A stretch of DNA of 64,000 nt from Geobacteraceae bacterium (GTDB lineage Bacteria; Desulfobacterota; Desulfuromonadia; Geobacterales; Geobacteraceae), in assembly GCA_009773645.1 (NCBI GenBank), contig WSYB01000015.1, positions 23,130-87,129 on the forward strand, read 5' to 3'. The notes below the pieces were generated by a model. The model saw nothing but the letters and a program-made list of their open reading frames with translations. It was not told the origin of the DNA and did no database searches. Made by a program: the position numbers and the translations under genes. This document shows, piece after piece, positions 1 through 8,014 of the stretch; position 1 is the first letter of the stretch; each line of letters opens with the position of its first letter.

Positions 1-39
1 CCTCTCACCCCTCACCCTTCACCCCTCACCCCTCACCCC
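1..39. repeat. Short tandem GTGAGGG-type repeat
   Basis: Immediately after the stop codon of the dehydratase gene (minus strand), units of about 7 bp of the form CCTCACC/CCTTCACC are repeated five to six times up to the window edge. Similar runs occur near 33350-33375. These look like dispersed low-complexity intergenic repeats. No function is visible. Confidence 0.6.
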
Positions 40-456
40 TCACTGCATTGTTCCGATGGCGAGGGTGAGGGTCGCTGAGGCAACCGTCGCTTCCTCCACC
101 CGGGCCTCCCCTTCCACCAGAAAGAGCCTGCCGAACGCCTTCACTATGCGCACCACTATCAGCACCGTGTCGCCGGGGTTTACGGCCGCCGGCAGATTTC
201 CCCGCTCAATGGCGGCCAGAACCCCCCCCTCTCCTTCACGTTGTCCGGCGGCAATCCCCGCCAGTTGGGCCATCGCCTCCAGCAGCAGGATTGGGGGGAA
301 ACTCACCCCTTCCCAGGTGATCTTCTTGACGCCGGATGCCGAAACTCCCGGTTCCAGGGCGAGGACCCGGTCTATATGGAGGAAGGGATTGCGGTGGGGA
401 AGATATGCGGCTGGGTCAGGTTTGAACAGGGGGGCCTCCGTGGAAATCGATCGCAA
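40..456 (-). CDS. FabZ/ApeP-like 3-hydroxyacyl-ACP dehydratase
   Basis: Hot-dog-fold dehydratase of about 138 residues, predicted to remove water from a 3-hydroxyacyl-ACP during chain building. The stretch LPHRNPFLHIDRVLALEPG matches the FabZ/FabA pattern of an active-site His inside PHR.PF...DRV, and LLLEAMAQLAG matches the following helix that carries the acidic residue. The frame is open further upstream, but that part lies inside the neighbouring ketosynthase and does not resemble a dehydratase. A TTG at 456, overlapping the ketosynthase end by 41 nt, is my best start; an ATT or other nearby codon is possible. It is the last gene of the minus-strand cluster inside the window. Nearest known analogues are the dehydratases of aryl polyene clusters. 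The cellular product is not known from sequence. Confidence 0.75.
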   Translation of the reverse strand: MRSISTEAPLFKPDPAAYLPHRNPFLHIDRVLALEPGVSASGVKKITWEGVSFPPILLLEAMAQLAGIAAGQREGEGGVLAAIERGNLPAAVNPGDTVLIVVRIVKAFGRLFLVEGEARVEEATVASATLTLAIGTMQ

Positions 457-1465
457 AATACGGTCCTTCCGGAGAGGCGGCAAGATGCAGACCGTTTCGA
501 CCTGCGGGGAGAGTGAGAATATGCGATACCATGGCGAGCCCCCCCATGGCCAGGGAGCGCCCCAGGAGCTTGCCGGTCTCAAGGCGAGGCACCGGTGGAA
601 GTCGGTCCAGCACCGGCCGCATCTCACAAGCGCTGCCGGAAAGGGAAACCAGAGCAACCTCTCCCCCGCTCTTCCAAAGCCGATCGATCCCTTCCGTTTC
701 CGCGCCGGGGACGAGCAGCCCGATGCTCCTGACGTTCCCCACACCTGCCATGATGTCCGCACCGCGCTTAAATGCGTGGTCACGTTTTTCCAATACAAGC
801 AGCCCCGCCCCCTCGCCAAATCCCTCCCCATGACTCCGAAGCTGACCGAGGGACTTGAATCCCTTCAGCATGCCGGGGCTCAAGTCATCAACACCGCCGG
901 TCAGCATGATATCAGCCCTCTCCTCCTCCAGAAAGCGCAGGGCCATCATGAGCGCCGCTTCCGCGGAGCAAAAACGCTGTACAAAGGTTACGTTGGGCCC
1001 TTTCAGGCCATGCTCTATGGAGGCGTTGCTGGCAGGGGCGTTCGGTACGGTGTTGGGGAACAGCATCGGGGCAAGCCCGTCGATGCCTGCCGTAAAGTAC
1101 CCGCTGAGGAACTCCTCCGAGTTCACTATGCCGCCGAAACCGCAACCGAGCACGATGCCGATGCGGGTCCGGTCCGTCGCGGCCATATCCACCCCCGCAT
1201 GCTTCAGGGCCATTCCCGCGGCGACCACCGCAAACAGACTGCACCGGTCAAATTTGCGCGCCTTTAAAGGGGGCATGAAGTCGCCGGCCCGGAAGGCGTC
1301 GGCCTTCCCCCAAAAATGGCCCCCCTCTCCCAGAATCTCTTCCGGCACGGGTTGCAGGTGGGAACTCCCCCTGCGCAACGCTTCCCGAAGAGGTTCAAGC
1401 CCCACTCCCGCCGCAGAGACGGCGGCCTGACCGGTAACGACTATGTCATCCATGTTCTTTATCAT
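416..1465 (-). CDS. Degenerate ketosynthase, chain-length-factor-like (KS-beta)
   Basis: A thiolase-fold beta-ketoacyl synthase of 349 residues, shorter than the roughly 400 of FabF. It keeps a Cys at the usual nucleophile place (RFCSAEAAL) and the glycine-rich GEGAGLLVLE strand. The two catalytic histidine motifs of FabF are absent: where HGTGT should be there is SLSGSACEM, and the GHxxGAxG loop reads LLGRSLAMGG. Loss of both His residues is typical of chain-length factors, which pair with a complete ketosynthase; the complete partner is encoded just upstream (1594-2799). I infer a KS/CLF heterodimer that sets chain length. The overlap with the downstream dehydratase suggests translational coupling. 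The start could also be the Met four codons in (1453). Confidence 0.75.
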   Translation of the reverse strand: MIKNMDDIVVTGQAAVSAAGVGLEPLREALRRGSSHLQPVPEEILGEGGHFWGKADAFRAGDFMPPLKARKFDRCSLFAVVAAGMALKHAGVDMAATDRTRIGIVLGCGFGGIVNSEEFLSGYFTAGIDGLAPMLFPNTVPNAPASNASIEHGLKGPNVTFVQRFCSAEAALMMALRFLEEERADIMLTGGVDDLSPGMLKGFKSLGQLRSHGEGFGEGAGLLVLEKRDHAFKRGADIMAGVGNVRSIGLLVPGAETEGIDRLWKSGGEVALVSLSGSACEMRPVLDRLPPVPRLETGKLLGRSLAMGGLAMVSHILTLPAGRNGLHLAASPEGPYFAIDFHGGPPVQT

Positions 1466-1513
1466 TGTATACTCAGAGAAACGATGACAGCTAACTTATC
1501 CGATGAATCAACC

Positions 1514-1580
1514 GGCTAAAGGCTAGGGGCAAAAGGTAAAAGGGAAAATCCTTTAGCCCTTCGCCTTTAGCCTTTCGCCT
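1514..1580. repeat. Imperfect inverted repeat between the two ketosynthase genes
   Basis: Purine-rich GGCTAAAGGCTAGGGGC on the left is mirrored by CCTTTAGCC-type units on the right (1551-1580). It could fold as a hairpin in the minus-strand transcript. It resembles other low-complexity repeats in this window (1-39, 8918-8990, 33318-33380). Confidence 0.45.
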
Positions 1581-1593
1581 GTTTATTACGTAT

Positions 1594-2799
1594 TTATTTC
1601 GCAAGCACCAATGATGTTATATTCCCGCCGAAGGCGAAGGAGTTGGACAGGGCCATCCGCGCATCGCTCCGTACCGGTCCGGCATGGCGGTATTCCAGGT
1701 CGCATTCCGGGTCGGCCCCTCTGTAATTAAGGGTTTGCGGGATGATCCCCTCGTTCAGGGCGATGACCGTCGCCATCGCCTCGATGGCGCCGGCGGCGCC
1801 GAGACAGTGGCCGGTCAGCGCCTTGGTGGAAACCAGCGGCACACCCTTTGCCCTGTCGCCGAAGAGCAGCTTCATTGCCTTTGTCTCCACCACATCGTTG
1901 AGAGGAGTGCCCGTGCCGTGGGCATTCACCCAGCCGACCTCCCCGGATGAGACACCTGCGGCTTTAAGGGCGTCCGCCATTACCCGGCCCGCTTCAGCCC
2001 CGCTCGGCTCCGGAGCCGTCATGTGATACGCCTCCCCGGCAACGGAATAACCACGGACATAACCGTAAATTCTGGCGCCGCGCCTTCGGGCCTCCCCCTC
2101 TTCCTCAAGCACCATGAACGCAGCCCCTTCCCCCAGGGAAATTCCCTGGCGCCCCAGGCTGAACGGCGAGCAGGGGAGAGAATCGACCACCTTGAGCGCG
2201 TTGAAGCCGGCGAAGGTCAGCAGGGAAAGGCTGTCCGAACCGCCGCAGACGGCTGACTTAAGCCTCCCGGTTGCAATCAGGTCGGCCCCCCAGCCGATGG
2301 CCGTGGCCGATGAGGAACAGGCGGTGGTAATGCTCCCCTGGTAACCTCCCAGATTGAACCTGGCGGCGATTGCCGTAGTGGTCCTGTCCGGCAGAAGCCC
2401 GCGGAGGTCTGAAGGATGGCCTTTTTTACCTGCCAGGGTGTCTTTCAGCCACCGCTCCGCCTGAAACATGCCGGCAGCGCCGGCCCCCATGGAAACCCCG
2501 ATATCGTAAGGGGAGTAATGGGCCCCTGCGCCGCTGTCGGCCAGGGCTTCCCCCGCAGCAATGACGCCGAACTGGTCGGTGCGCGACAGCTTTGCTGCGC
2601 TCTTCCGGTCAAAAAAATCAAGCGGGGTGTAATCACGTACCTGTGCGGCAATCCGCCCCGGGAAAGGGGTGACATCGAAGAGATCAACCGGACCGATGGC
2701 GCCGTGACCCCCCTTTAGGGCGACTGTAAAGGAAGCGACATCCTTTCCCGCGGCACAGAAGATGCCGAGGCCGGTTATGGCAATCTTTTTTCCGTTCAT
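1594..2799 (-). CDS. Beta-ketoacyl-ACP synthase, FabF type (KS-alpha)
   Basis: A 401-residue condensing enzyme expected to extend an acyl-ACP by two carbons using malonyl-ACP. All three catalytic elements are present: the nucleophile Cys in TTACSSSATAIGW (about residue 160), the first His in VNAHGTGTPLND, and the second His in TGHCLGAAGA. The C-terminal glycine-rich FAFGGN turn is intact, and length matches FabF. It sits upstream of the His-less ketosynthase with 128 nt between them, and downstream of fabG. The cluster around it (ACP, malonyltransferase-like, ketoreductase, dehydratase) is a self-contained elongation set. It is more likely to serve a dedicated product than housekeeping fatty acid synthesis, given the radical SAM and glycosyltransferase neighbours. 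Confidence 0.9.
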   Translation of the reverse strand: MNGKKIAITGLGIFCAAGKDVASFTVALKGGHGAIGPVDLFDVTPFPGRIAAQVRDYTPLDFFDRKSAAKLSRTDQFGVIAAGEALADSGAGAHYSPYDIGVSMGAGAAGMFQAERWLKDTLAGKKGHPSDLRGLLPDRTTTAIAARFNLGGYQGSITTACSSSATAIGWGADLIATGRLKSAVCGGSDSLSLLTFAGFNALKVVDSLPCSPFSLGRQGISLGEGAAFMVLEEEGEARRRGARIYGYVRGYSVAGEAYHMTAPEPSGAEAGRVMADALKAAGVSSGEVGWVNAHGTGTPLNDVVETKAMKLLFGDRAKGVPLVSTKALTGHCLGAAGAIEAMATVIALNEGIIPQTLNYRGADPECDLEYRHAGPVRSDARMALSNSFAFGGNITSLVLAK

Positions 2800-2890
2800 A
2801 CCGTCACTTTAAAGCAGTTTCAATAAACCTTCAAGGTTTAAGAAAATAGGGAGAAAAACAAGGCTAAACCGACTTTTGGTTTTAGTTTCG

Positions 2891-3631
2891 TTATACGATG
2901 CCGCCGTCAACGATCAGGCACTGCCCGGTAATGTACGAGGCCCGTTCCGAAGCGAGAAACGCTACGGCGCAGGCCACCTCCTCCACCCGCCCGATTCTAC
3001 CCAGTGCGGCGCTCTTTACAATCGTCTCAACCTGCGCCGCTTTCATGGCGGTGATCATCTCGGTATCGATGAGGCCGGGCGCCACCGCATTCACCCTGAT
3101 CCCCATGGGGCCCAGCTCACGGGCCAGGGACTTGGTAAAGCTTATTGCCGCCCCCTTGCCGGCAGCGTAGTTGGTCTGGCCCGAGGTGCCGGTAACGGCC
3201 GAGACCGAGGAGAGGTTTATGACAACGCCGCGCCGCTTGCCGAGCATCTTCCTCACCCCCCACTTGCAGCAATGAAAGAGGGGGTAGAGGTTCCCCTTTA
3301 TCACAGCATCCCAGTCGGCCTCGGACATCATGGGGAGATAGCCGTCCCGGATTATGCCGGCGTTGTTTACCAGGACATCAATATGCCCGGCCTCCCCCGA
3401 CGCGCTCTCCATCAGGGCTACCGCCCCTTCCGATGTGGCCACGTCGGCCTTCATCGCCGAGATCGTGCCGGCCAACCCCGCCGACTCCTGCGCCAGAGAA
3501 TCGGCAGCGGCGTCATCCTTCAGGTAGGCGGCGGTAACCCTGGCCCCTTCCCGGGCAAAGTGAAGCGATATGGCCCGGCCGATCCCCCTGGTCCCACCGG
3601 TGACGACGACGATCTTGTCCTTGAATTCCAT
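2891..3631 (-). CDS. 3-oxoacyl-ACP reductase, FabG-like SDR
   Basis: A short-chain dehydrogenase of 246 residues that should reduce 3-oxoacyl-ACP with NADPH. The Rossmann motif TGGTRGIG is at residues 12-19, NNAG at about 89-92, and the catalytic Tyr-Lys pair in YAAGKGAA at about 157-161, preceded by the serine-rich LSSVSAVTG strand. The C-terminus ends in the usual GQCLIVDGG. Position between a radical SAM gene and the ketosynthase gene, all on the minus strand, supports a role as the ketoreductase of the cluster. A general dehydrogenase role cannot be excluded by sequence. Confidence 0.88.
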   Translation of the reverse strand: MEFKDKIVVVTGGTRGIGRAISLHFAREGARVTAAYLKDDAAADSLAQESAGLAGTISAMKADVATSEGAVALMESASGEAGHIDVLVNNAGIIRDGYLPMMSEADWDAVIKGNLYPLFHCCKWGVRKMLGKRRGVVINLSSVSAVTGTSGQTNYAAGKGAAISFTKSLARELGPMGIRVNAVAPGLIDTEMITAMKAAQVETIVKSAALGRIGRVEEVACAVAFLASERASYITGQCLIVDGGIV

Positions 3632-3646
3632 GTGCGCACCTCAATG

Positions 3647-5026
3647 TTACATCGGTTTCACCCGGCTTCGCCCCAGCCTCTTCATCAGCTTCCAGAGAGG
3701 CCCCCGCACCGGAAAATGACGGAGTGCCTCCAGCATGGCGTCGCTCATGTTAATTTCCAGTCCCGGTGCGACCCAGTTTTTTCTCAGAAGGGCCTGTTCG
3801 GTCACCACCGTGCAAAGGGTCTCCCTGACCCCTGCCGAGATATAGAAAACCGGCTCCAGGAGTCGGTCTTCGAGACTGATTACTCCTTCCTCCAGTGCCC
3901 TGCGGAAGAGTGCCGTGCCAGGGTAAATGCGGATGCCGGTCATGGCGATAACGGCTGTCGGCTCCACCTCGTCCATGAGGCAAAAGCTTTGTACCACCGT
4001 CCCTTCGGTTTCCCCCGGCCCGCCAAACAGGATGTAATGGGCGAAGTCCACCCCCGCCTCCCGGCAGAGCCGGGACGAAGCCCGGATATCTTCCACACCG
4101 AACGATTTGCCGAGCTCTTTCAGCATGAACGGGGAACCGGAGTCGGTGCCGAACTCAACCGCATCGCACCCCGCCTCGATCATGGCCTGTATCAGGGTCG
4201 GCGTGATGAAACCCGGATTGATGAAGGCCGCCCAGTTAACCTTCAGTCTTGCCGCAGTGATGGCGCGGCAGAGCTCTTCGGCAAAGGCAGGCGGGTAGTT
4301 GAAGATGTCGTCAACGAAATAGATGTAATCGACGCCGTAAACCTCAACCAGTTCCCGCATCTCGGCGATAATGTCAGCCACCGGGCGGAGACGCAGACGG
4401 TTCCCTTCGAGAATCGGATACGTGCAGTAAATGCAGGTAAAGGGACATCCCCGTTTGGTTTGCAGGTTGGCCATCCCCCCTTCACGGCGGTAGCGGTCAA
4501 CCAGGAAAAGCCGCCGGTCCGGGGTTCCGATGTGCTCCACCGGCCGGGAAGGAATGAAATCGGCGGAACCTTTGGTGACCACCCCTGGGAGCGGTCCCAG
4601 GCTCTCGCCTGCCGCAAGCGCGTCCAAAAGCCGTGGCAGGACCTCGTCCCCCTCGCCGACCACGCCGTAATCACCTCCCAGATAAGAGAGGAGCTGGACC
4701 GGCATCAGGGAAAAGCCCGATCCGCCGAGAACCACCGGCACCCTGCCGGCGCAGGCGGCTACCGCCCCCCTTACCCCGTCAAGATACGACCGGGAACCGG
4801 GATAGGTTACGTTATCGATGTTCCTGATGGATAGTACCACTGCGCCCGGCTTGAACCGGTCCAGTGCTTCGGCAATCGCAGTCTCAGGGTTATCGGCAAA
4901 GCAGAGGTCGAGCGATTCAAGGCGATGTCCGGCTGCGGCCAGCGGCCCGGCCAGGTAAGAAAGACCGATGGGGAAGACCGGATAGGGGTTCCGCTCAAGA
5001 TTTGCCGAAATGAGAAGAATGTTCAA
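3647..5026 (-). CDS. B12-binding-domain radical SAM protein
   Basis: 459 residues. The N-terminal 140 or so form a cobalamin-binding-like Rossmann domain (starts NILLISANLERNPYPVFPIG, with VVLGGSGFS later) but lack the DxHxxG His motif, so base-off B12 binding is unproven. The radical SAM core carries CPFTCIYC (CX3CX2C) around residue 195, then FVDDIF and FGTDSGS strands typical of the Elp3/MiaB-NifB-type fold. The C-terminal part is cluster-specific. It belongs to the large class that catalyses methyl transfer or unusual cyclisations on unactivated carbon. Its place among acyl-chain genes suggests modification of the acyl product. The exact reaction cannot be read from sequence. Confidence 0.85.
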   Translation of the reverse strand: MNILLISANLERNPYPVFPIGLSYLAGPLAAAGHRLESLDLCFADNPETAIAEALDRFKPGAVVLSIRNIDNVTYPGSRSYLDGVRGAVAACAGRVPVVLGGSGFSLMPVQLLSYLGGDYGVVGEGDEVLPRLLDALAAGESLGPLPGVVTKGSADFIPSRPVEHIGTPDRRLFLVDRYRREGGMANLQTKRGCPFTCIYCTYPILEGNRLRLRPVADIIAEMRELVEVYGVDYIYFVDDIFNYPPAFAEELCRAITAARLKVNWAAFINPGFITPTLIQAMIEAGCDAVEFGTDSGSPFMLKELGKSFGVEDIRASSRLCREAGVDFAHYILFGGPGETEGTVVQSFCLMDEVEPTAVIAMTGIRIYPGTALFRRALEEGVISLEDRLLEPVFYISAGVRETLCTVVTEQALLRKNWVAPGLEINMSDAMLEALRHFPVRGPLWKLMKRLGRSRVKPM

Positions 5027-5446
5027 TCAGCCCTCCAGATAGGCCACCAGTCGCTCCAGCCGTTCCCGTATTACGGGGGGCACCGTATATTGCAGAGTGC
5101 CTTCTTTGTCCGTCAGGGCATGCACGGTGCGCCCTTCGGCCGCCACCTTGCCGTCCGCTCTCACTATCCGGGTAATAAACTCCAGGGTAGCCGTTTCCGT
5201 GTGACACAGGGTGGTCAGCACCCGTATCTCTTCACTGAAACGGACCGGCTTTTTGTACTTCAATTCCAGCGCCACAACCGGCGCAAAATAGCCGCTCGTA
5301 GCGATGTGCGCAGCATCCAGCTCAAAGCGCCCGGCCAGGTCGTTGCGCCCCACCTCCATCCAGGCCACATAATGGCCGTGCCAGGCGGTATTGTACGCAT
5401 CAACCTCGTTGAAGCGGACGGCTACAGGGGTTTCATGGTATTTCAT
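5027..5446 (-). CDS. 4HBT-family acyl-CoA/ACP thioesterase
   Basis: A hot-dog thioesterase of 139 residues. The active-site segment RFNEVDAYNTAWHGHYVAWM has the Asp and the H..Y...E arrangement of 4-hydroxybenzoyl-CoA thioesterase-like proteins. The Met chosen (5446) overlaps the end of the malonyltransferase-like gene by 4 nt (ATGA), a tight operon junction; upstream codons in this frame lie inside that gene and have no thioesterase character. Thioesterases of this class are common in aryl polyene clusters. It may release or edit acyl chains on the cluster ACP. Confidence 0.85.
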   Translation of the reverse strand: MKYHETPVAVRFNEVDAYNTAWHGHYVAWMEVGRNDLAGRFELDAAHIATSGYFAPVVALELKYKKPVRFSEEIRVLTTLCHTETATLEFITRIVRADGKVAAEGRTVHALTDKEGTLQYTVPPVIRERLERLVAYLEG

Positions 5447-6285
5447 TTGGCCTCGTTGTCTATCCAGCGGTTGTACTTCTTCAGCGAATCCCCCACCCCA
5501 ACCTCGAAAAAGGAGCCCGCCCCGGCAGCGCGGAGTGCATGACAGGTCCTCTCCCAATACACGGGAAGAAGCAGCTCCCGCGCCATAAAATCCTGCAAAT
5601 CGGCGGCAGTAAGATAGTCCTGGTCGATGTGGTCCATCAGGGGAAAGGCCGGTTCCCGGTAACGGTATCCGGCGAAGATCGCCCGCATCTCCCCCTCAAC
5701 CTCGGCCATCAGGGGAGAGTGAAGGGGAGCGTCACAGGGAAATATCTTTACCGAAAAGGCGCCGCAGGCAAATGCCTCTGCCTCTGCCTCCTCCATGTTT
5801 TTCCGCTCCCCGGAGAGGAGGAAATGGCGGGAGGTGTTATGGTTGGCCAGATAGACCTCGTTATTTTCGGCAATGGCCAACAGCGGCTCCAGGGTGAGTC
5901 CGATCACGCAGCCAAGTGCGTACTGCCGGGACTTCCCCATCTGCGCCATGCAACACCCCGCCCGGAACGTGAGTTCCAGCACCTCTCCCTCGGAAAGAGA
6001 GCCACAGGCAGCCATGGCCGGATAGATTCCCATACTGTGTTCAGCCATCAGTCCGGGTTTTATCCCCTGGCGACGGAGTCTTCGCGCATGGTAAAGGCTC
6101 ATGGCAACCCCGTAAATCTGGAGCTTGACGCTCTCCGTCCCCTCTTCCCCAAGCCAGGAGAACCCATCGAGATCAAAAAGCGCCCGGCGCCCTGCCAGCT
6201 CCCGGATGGCGTCAAAATCGTCATCCCGGGGAAGCAGCTCGCTCCGCAGAAGCGGCTGGCCGGGGAACATGAAACAGTTCATCAT
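5443..6285 (-). CDS. ACP S-malonyltransferase-like (FabD fold)
   Basis: 280 residues of acyltransferase fold. The start MFPGQ is the FabD N-terminal signature. The nucleophile Ser lies in EHSMG (FabD has GHSxG; here the first Gly is Glu), and the second catalytic His lies in DAPLHSPLM. The C-terminal FEVGVGDSLKKY matches the FabD E.GPG..L region. Expected role: load malonyl or another acyl unit on the cluster ACP (7757-8014). The Glu for Gly change next to the nucleophile elbow and the low overall similarity suggest a specialised acyl donor. Start Met is at 6285 with a second Met directly after. Confidence 0.8.
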   Translation of the reverse strand: MMNCFMFPGQPLLRSELLPRDDDFDAIRELAGRRALFDLDGFSWLGEEGTESVKLQIYGVAMSLYHARRLRRQGIKPGLMAEHSMGIYPAMAACGSLSEGEVLELTFRAGCCMAQMGKSRQYALGCVIGLTLEPLLAIAENNEVYLANHNTSRHFLLSGERKNMEEAEAEAFACGAFSVKIFPCDAPLHSPLMAEVEGEMRAIFAGYRYREPAFPLMDHIDQDYLTAADLQDFMARELLLPVYWERTCHALRAAGAGSFFEVGVGDSLKKYNRWIDNEAK

Positions 6286-6320
6286 AACTCCGATATATTA
6301 ATTTGAAAACATGAAACCGA

Positions 6321-6467
6321 TTTGCCACAGAGCCACAGAGGGCACAGAGGAAAAGCGAAAACACAATCTCTATTTAACGCAAAGACGCTAAAGGGCGCTA
6401 AGAAAGCAAAAATCACCCGGTTCAAAGATTATGGATTTTCTCCGTATCTCTGTGGCTCTGTGGCAAA
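6321..6467. repeat. 147-bp palindromic element with perfect 20-bp terminal inverted repeats
   Basis: The left arm TTTGCCACAGAGCCACAGAG (6321-6340) is perfectly complementary to the right arm at 6448-6467. Between them is an A/C-rich segment with GCAAAGACGCTAAAGGGCGC. The size and perfect termini look like a non-autonomous mobile repeat of MITE type; no target duplication or coding capacity was identified. The right end lies inside the 3' end of the radical SAM gene at 6429-7760 and supplies its last codons. Confidence 0.75.
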
Positions 6468-7760
6468 CCCTTGTTTAATTGATTTGCCCGTGCGTCTGAT
6501 GGCGCTCCTGAAACCGAAGTTCATCGGGGCGAAAACCTGCACGGACCGGTGCAGCTTGAAGATGCGTTTGAACATGGAAGAGAACGAGTAAAAGGAGCGG
6601 TTGAGCCATTCGTGGCCCGTCTGCAGCTCGGAGGCGCTCATTCCCGCCGGGCGAAAGGTCACGTGTCCCATGTCGTAATCCTGCCAGGCATTGGAGGTAA
6701 TCCTTTCCTGGGCTTCGAGCCGTTCCCTTACCTTTGTGCCGGGATAGGGGGTGAGGATCGGAAAGATGGCCGCCTCCAGCCGGGCCTCTTCGCAGAAGCG
6801 GAGGATCGCCTCGAAAACCGCCGGGGTGTCTCCGTCATAGCCGAGCACAAAGGAGCCGAGGATGCCAATGCCGTTATCCCTGAATATCCTGGCGTCATCC
6901 AGATAGGAGGCCGCCCTGTTGGTGACCTTCCCCATGGCGACAAGCGCATCCTGGTTCAGGGACTCGAACCCCACGAACATCCCGACACAGCCCGACTCGC
7001 CGGCGGCCTGCAAAAGCTCATGGTCGCGGGCAAAATCGATGGGGGCATGGGAAAGCCATTTGAACCCCATCCCTTTCATCCCCTCAAACAGGGAAAGGGC
7101 ATAGCGGCGGTCGGCCACGAGGTTGTCATCCACAAAAAAGGCAAAGGAATTCTTTTTGCGCAGGACCTCCAGCTCCGCAAGCACCTGCTCCACCGGTCTT
7201 TCACGATATTTCCTGCCGTAAAAGGCGGTTACGGAACAGAACTCACAGTCAAAGGGACAGCCACGGGTGGTCTGGAGGGTATTGGTGAGGAGGTAACCCT
7301 TGCCGTCTAAAATGCTGCGGCGGGCCACGGGAATCATTTCCATATCAAGGAGGCCGGACGGGCGATAGAGCGACTTCAGCTCCCCCCGCTCAAAATCCGC
7401 CAGGAGCTGGGGCCAGACGAGGTCCCCTTCGCCGACCACCACTGCATCCACGTGCAAGAGCGCCTCGGAGGGGAGGCTGCTGGCATGGAACCCCCCCATC
7501 ACTACCGCCTTCCCCCTGGCGCGGAAAGCGCCGGCAATCTCATAGGCCCTGGGCGCCTGGGGGGTCATGGCGGTTATCGCCACCAGGTCCGCAGCCGCGC
7601 CAAAGTCGATACTCTCCATGTTCTCGTCACGGAGGCTCACCTCCCAGGAAGGAGGGGTGACCGCTGCGAGGGCGGCCAACGAGAGGGAAGGAAACTTGAA
7701 CCCCAGTTCCCCCCACAGCCTCCCCTTGGGCCAGCCTGGAGAGATGAGGAGAAGCCTCAT
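6429..7760 (-). CDS. B12-binding-domain radical SAM protein (second)
   Basis: 443 residues, beginning MRLLLISPGWPKG with a cobalamin-binding-like N-terminal domain and VVMGGFHAS. The radical SAM motif CPFDCEFC (CX3CX2C) is near residue 170, followed by FFVDDNLVADRRY and GFESLNQDAL. A C-terminal extension of about 100 residues follows the core, as in methyltransferase-like members with a DUF4070-type tail. It overlaps the ACP start by 4 nt (ATGA), so the two are probably co-translated. The final dozen or so residues (GFATEPQRYGENP) are translated from the inverted-repeat element at 6321-6467, meaning the original stop was lost or moved by insertion. Likely acts on an ACP- or lipid-bound substrate; the reaction is unknown. 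Confidence 0.85.
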   Translation of the reverse strand: MRLLLISPGWPKGRLWGELGFKFPSLSLAALAAVTPPSWEVSLRDENMESIDFGAAADLVAITAMTPQAPRAYEIAGAFRARGKAVVMGGFHASSLPSEALLHVDAVVVGEGDLVWPQLLADFERGELKSLYRPSGLLDMEMIPVARRSILDGKGYLLTNTLQTTRGCPFDCEFCSVTAFYGRKYRERPVEQVLAELEVLRKKNSFAFFVDDNLVADRRYALSLFEGMKGMGFKWLSHAPIDFARDHELLQAAGESGCVGMFVGFESLNQDALVAMGKVTNRAASYLDDARIFRDNGIGILGSFVLGYDGDTPAVFEAILRFCEEARLEAAIFPILTPYPGTKVRERLEAQERITSNAWQDYDMGHVTFRPAGMSASELQTGHEWLNRSFYSFSSMFKRIFKLHRSVQVFAPMNFGFRSAIRRTGKSIKQGFATEPQRYGENP

Positions 7761-8014
7761 TTACGGTGTTCCGTAATGTATTCGGCCATGCTCCGCACCG
7801 ACTGAAAAACCTTGCTGCCGGTGGCCGCATCGGGAACCACCACGCCGAAGTCCTTTTCCATGGCCACTACCAGCTGCAGGGCATCGATGGAATCGAGCCC
7901 AAGGCCTTCCCCAAACAGAGGGGCATCGGTTTCAATATCCGCAGGGTTCATCCCCTCGATGCGCAGGCTGTCGATGATCAGTTGTTTCACTTGATCTATA
8001 AGTTCTTCAGACAT
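7757..8014 (-). CDS. Acyl carrier protein
   Basis: 85 residues, acidic. The phosphopantetheine attachment Ser is in GLDSIDALQL (about residue 42), the standard DSxxxL/V motif at the start of helix II. The flanking ketosynthase, dehydratase, malonyltransferase-like and acyltransferase genes indicate this is the cluster's own carrier, on which the acyl chain is built and then passed to the LpxL-like acyltransferase next to it. The acyltransferase stop directly abuts the ACP start. A holo-ACP synthase is needed but is not in the window. Confidence 0.93.
   Translation of the reverse strand: MSEELIDQVKQLIIDSLRIEGMNPADIETDAPLFGEGLGLDSIDALQLVVAMEKDFGVVVPDAATGSKVFQSVRSMAEYITEHRK

Noticed and set aside
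2876-4834. Long plus-strand frame of 652 codons opposite fabG and the first radical SAM gene
   Set aside because: It is the antisense shadow of two clear genes, rich in Arg/Pro/His, with no ribosome site or family motif.
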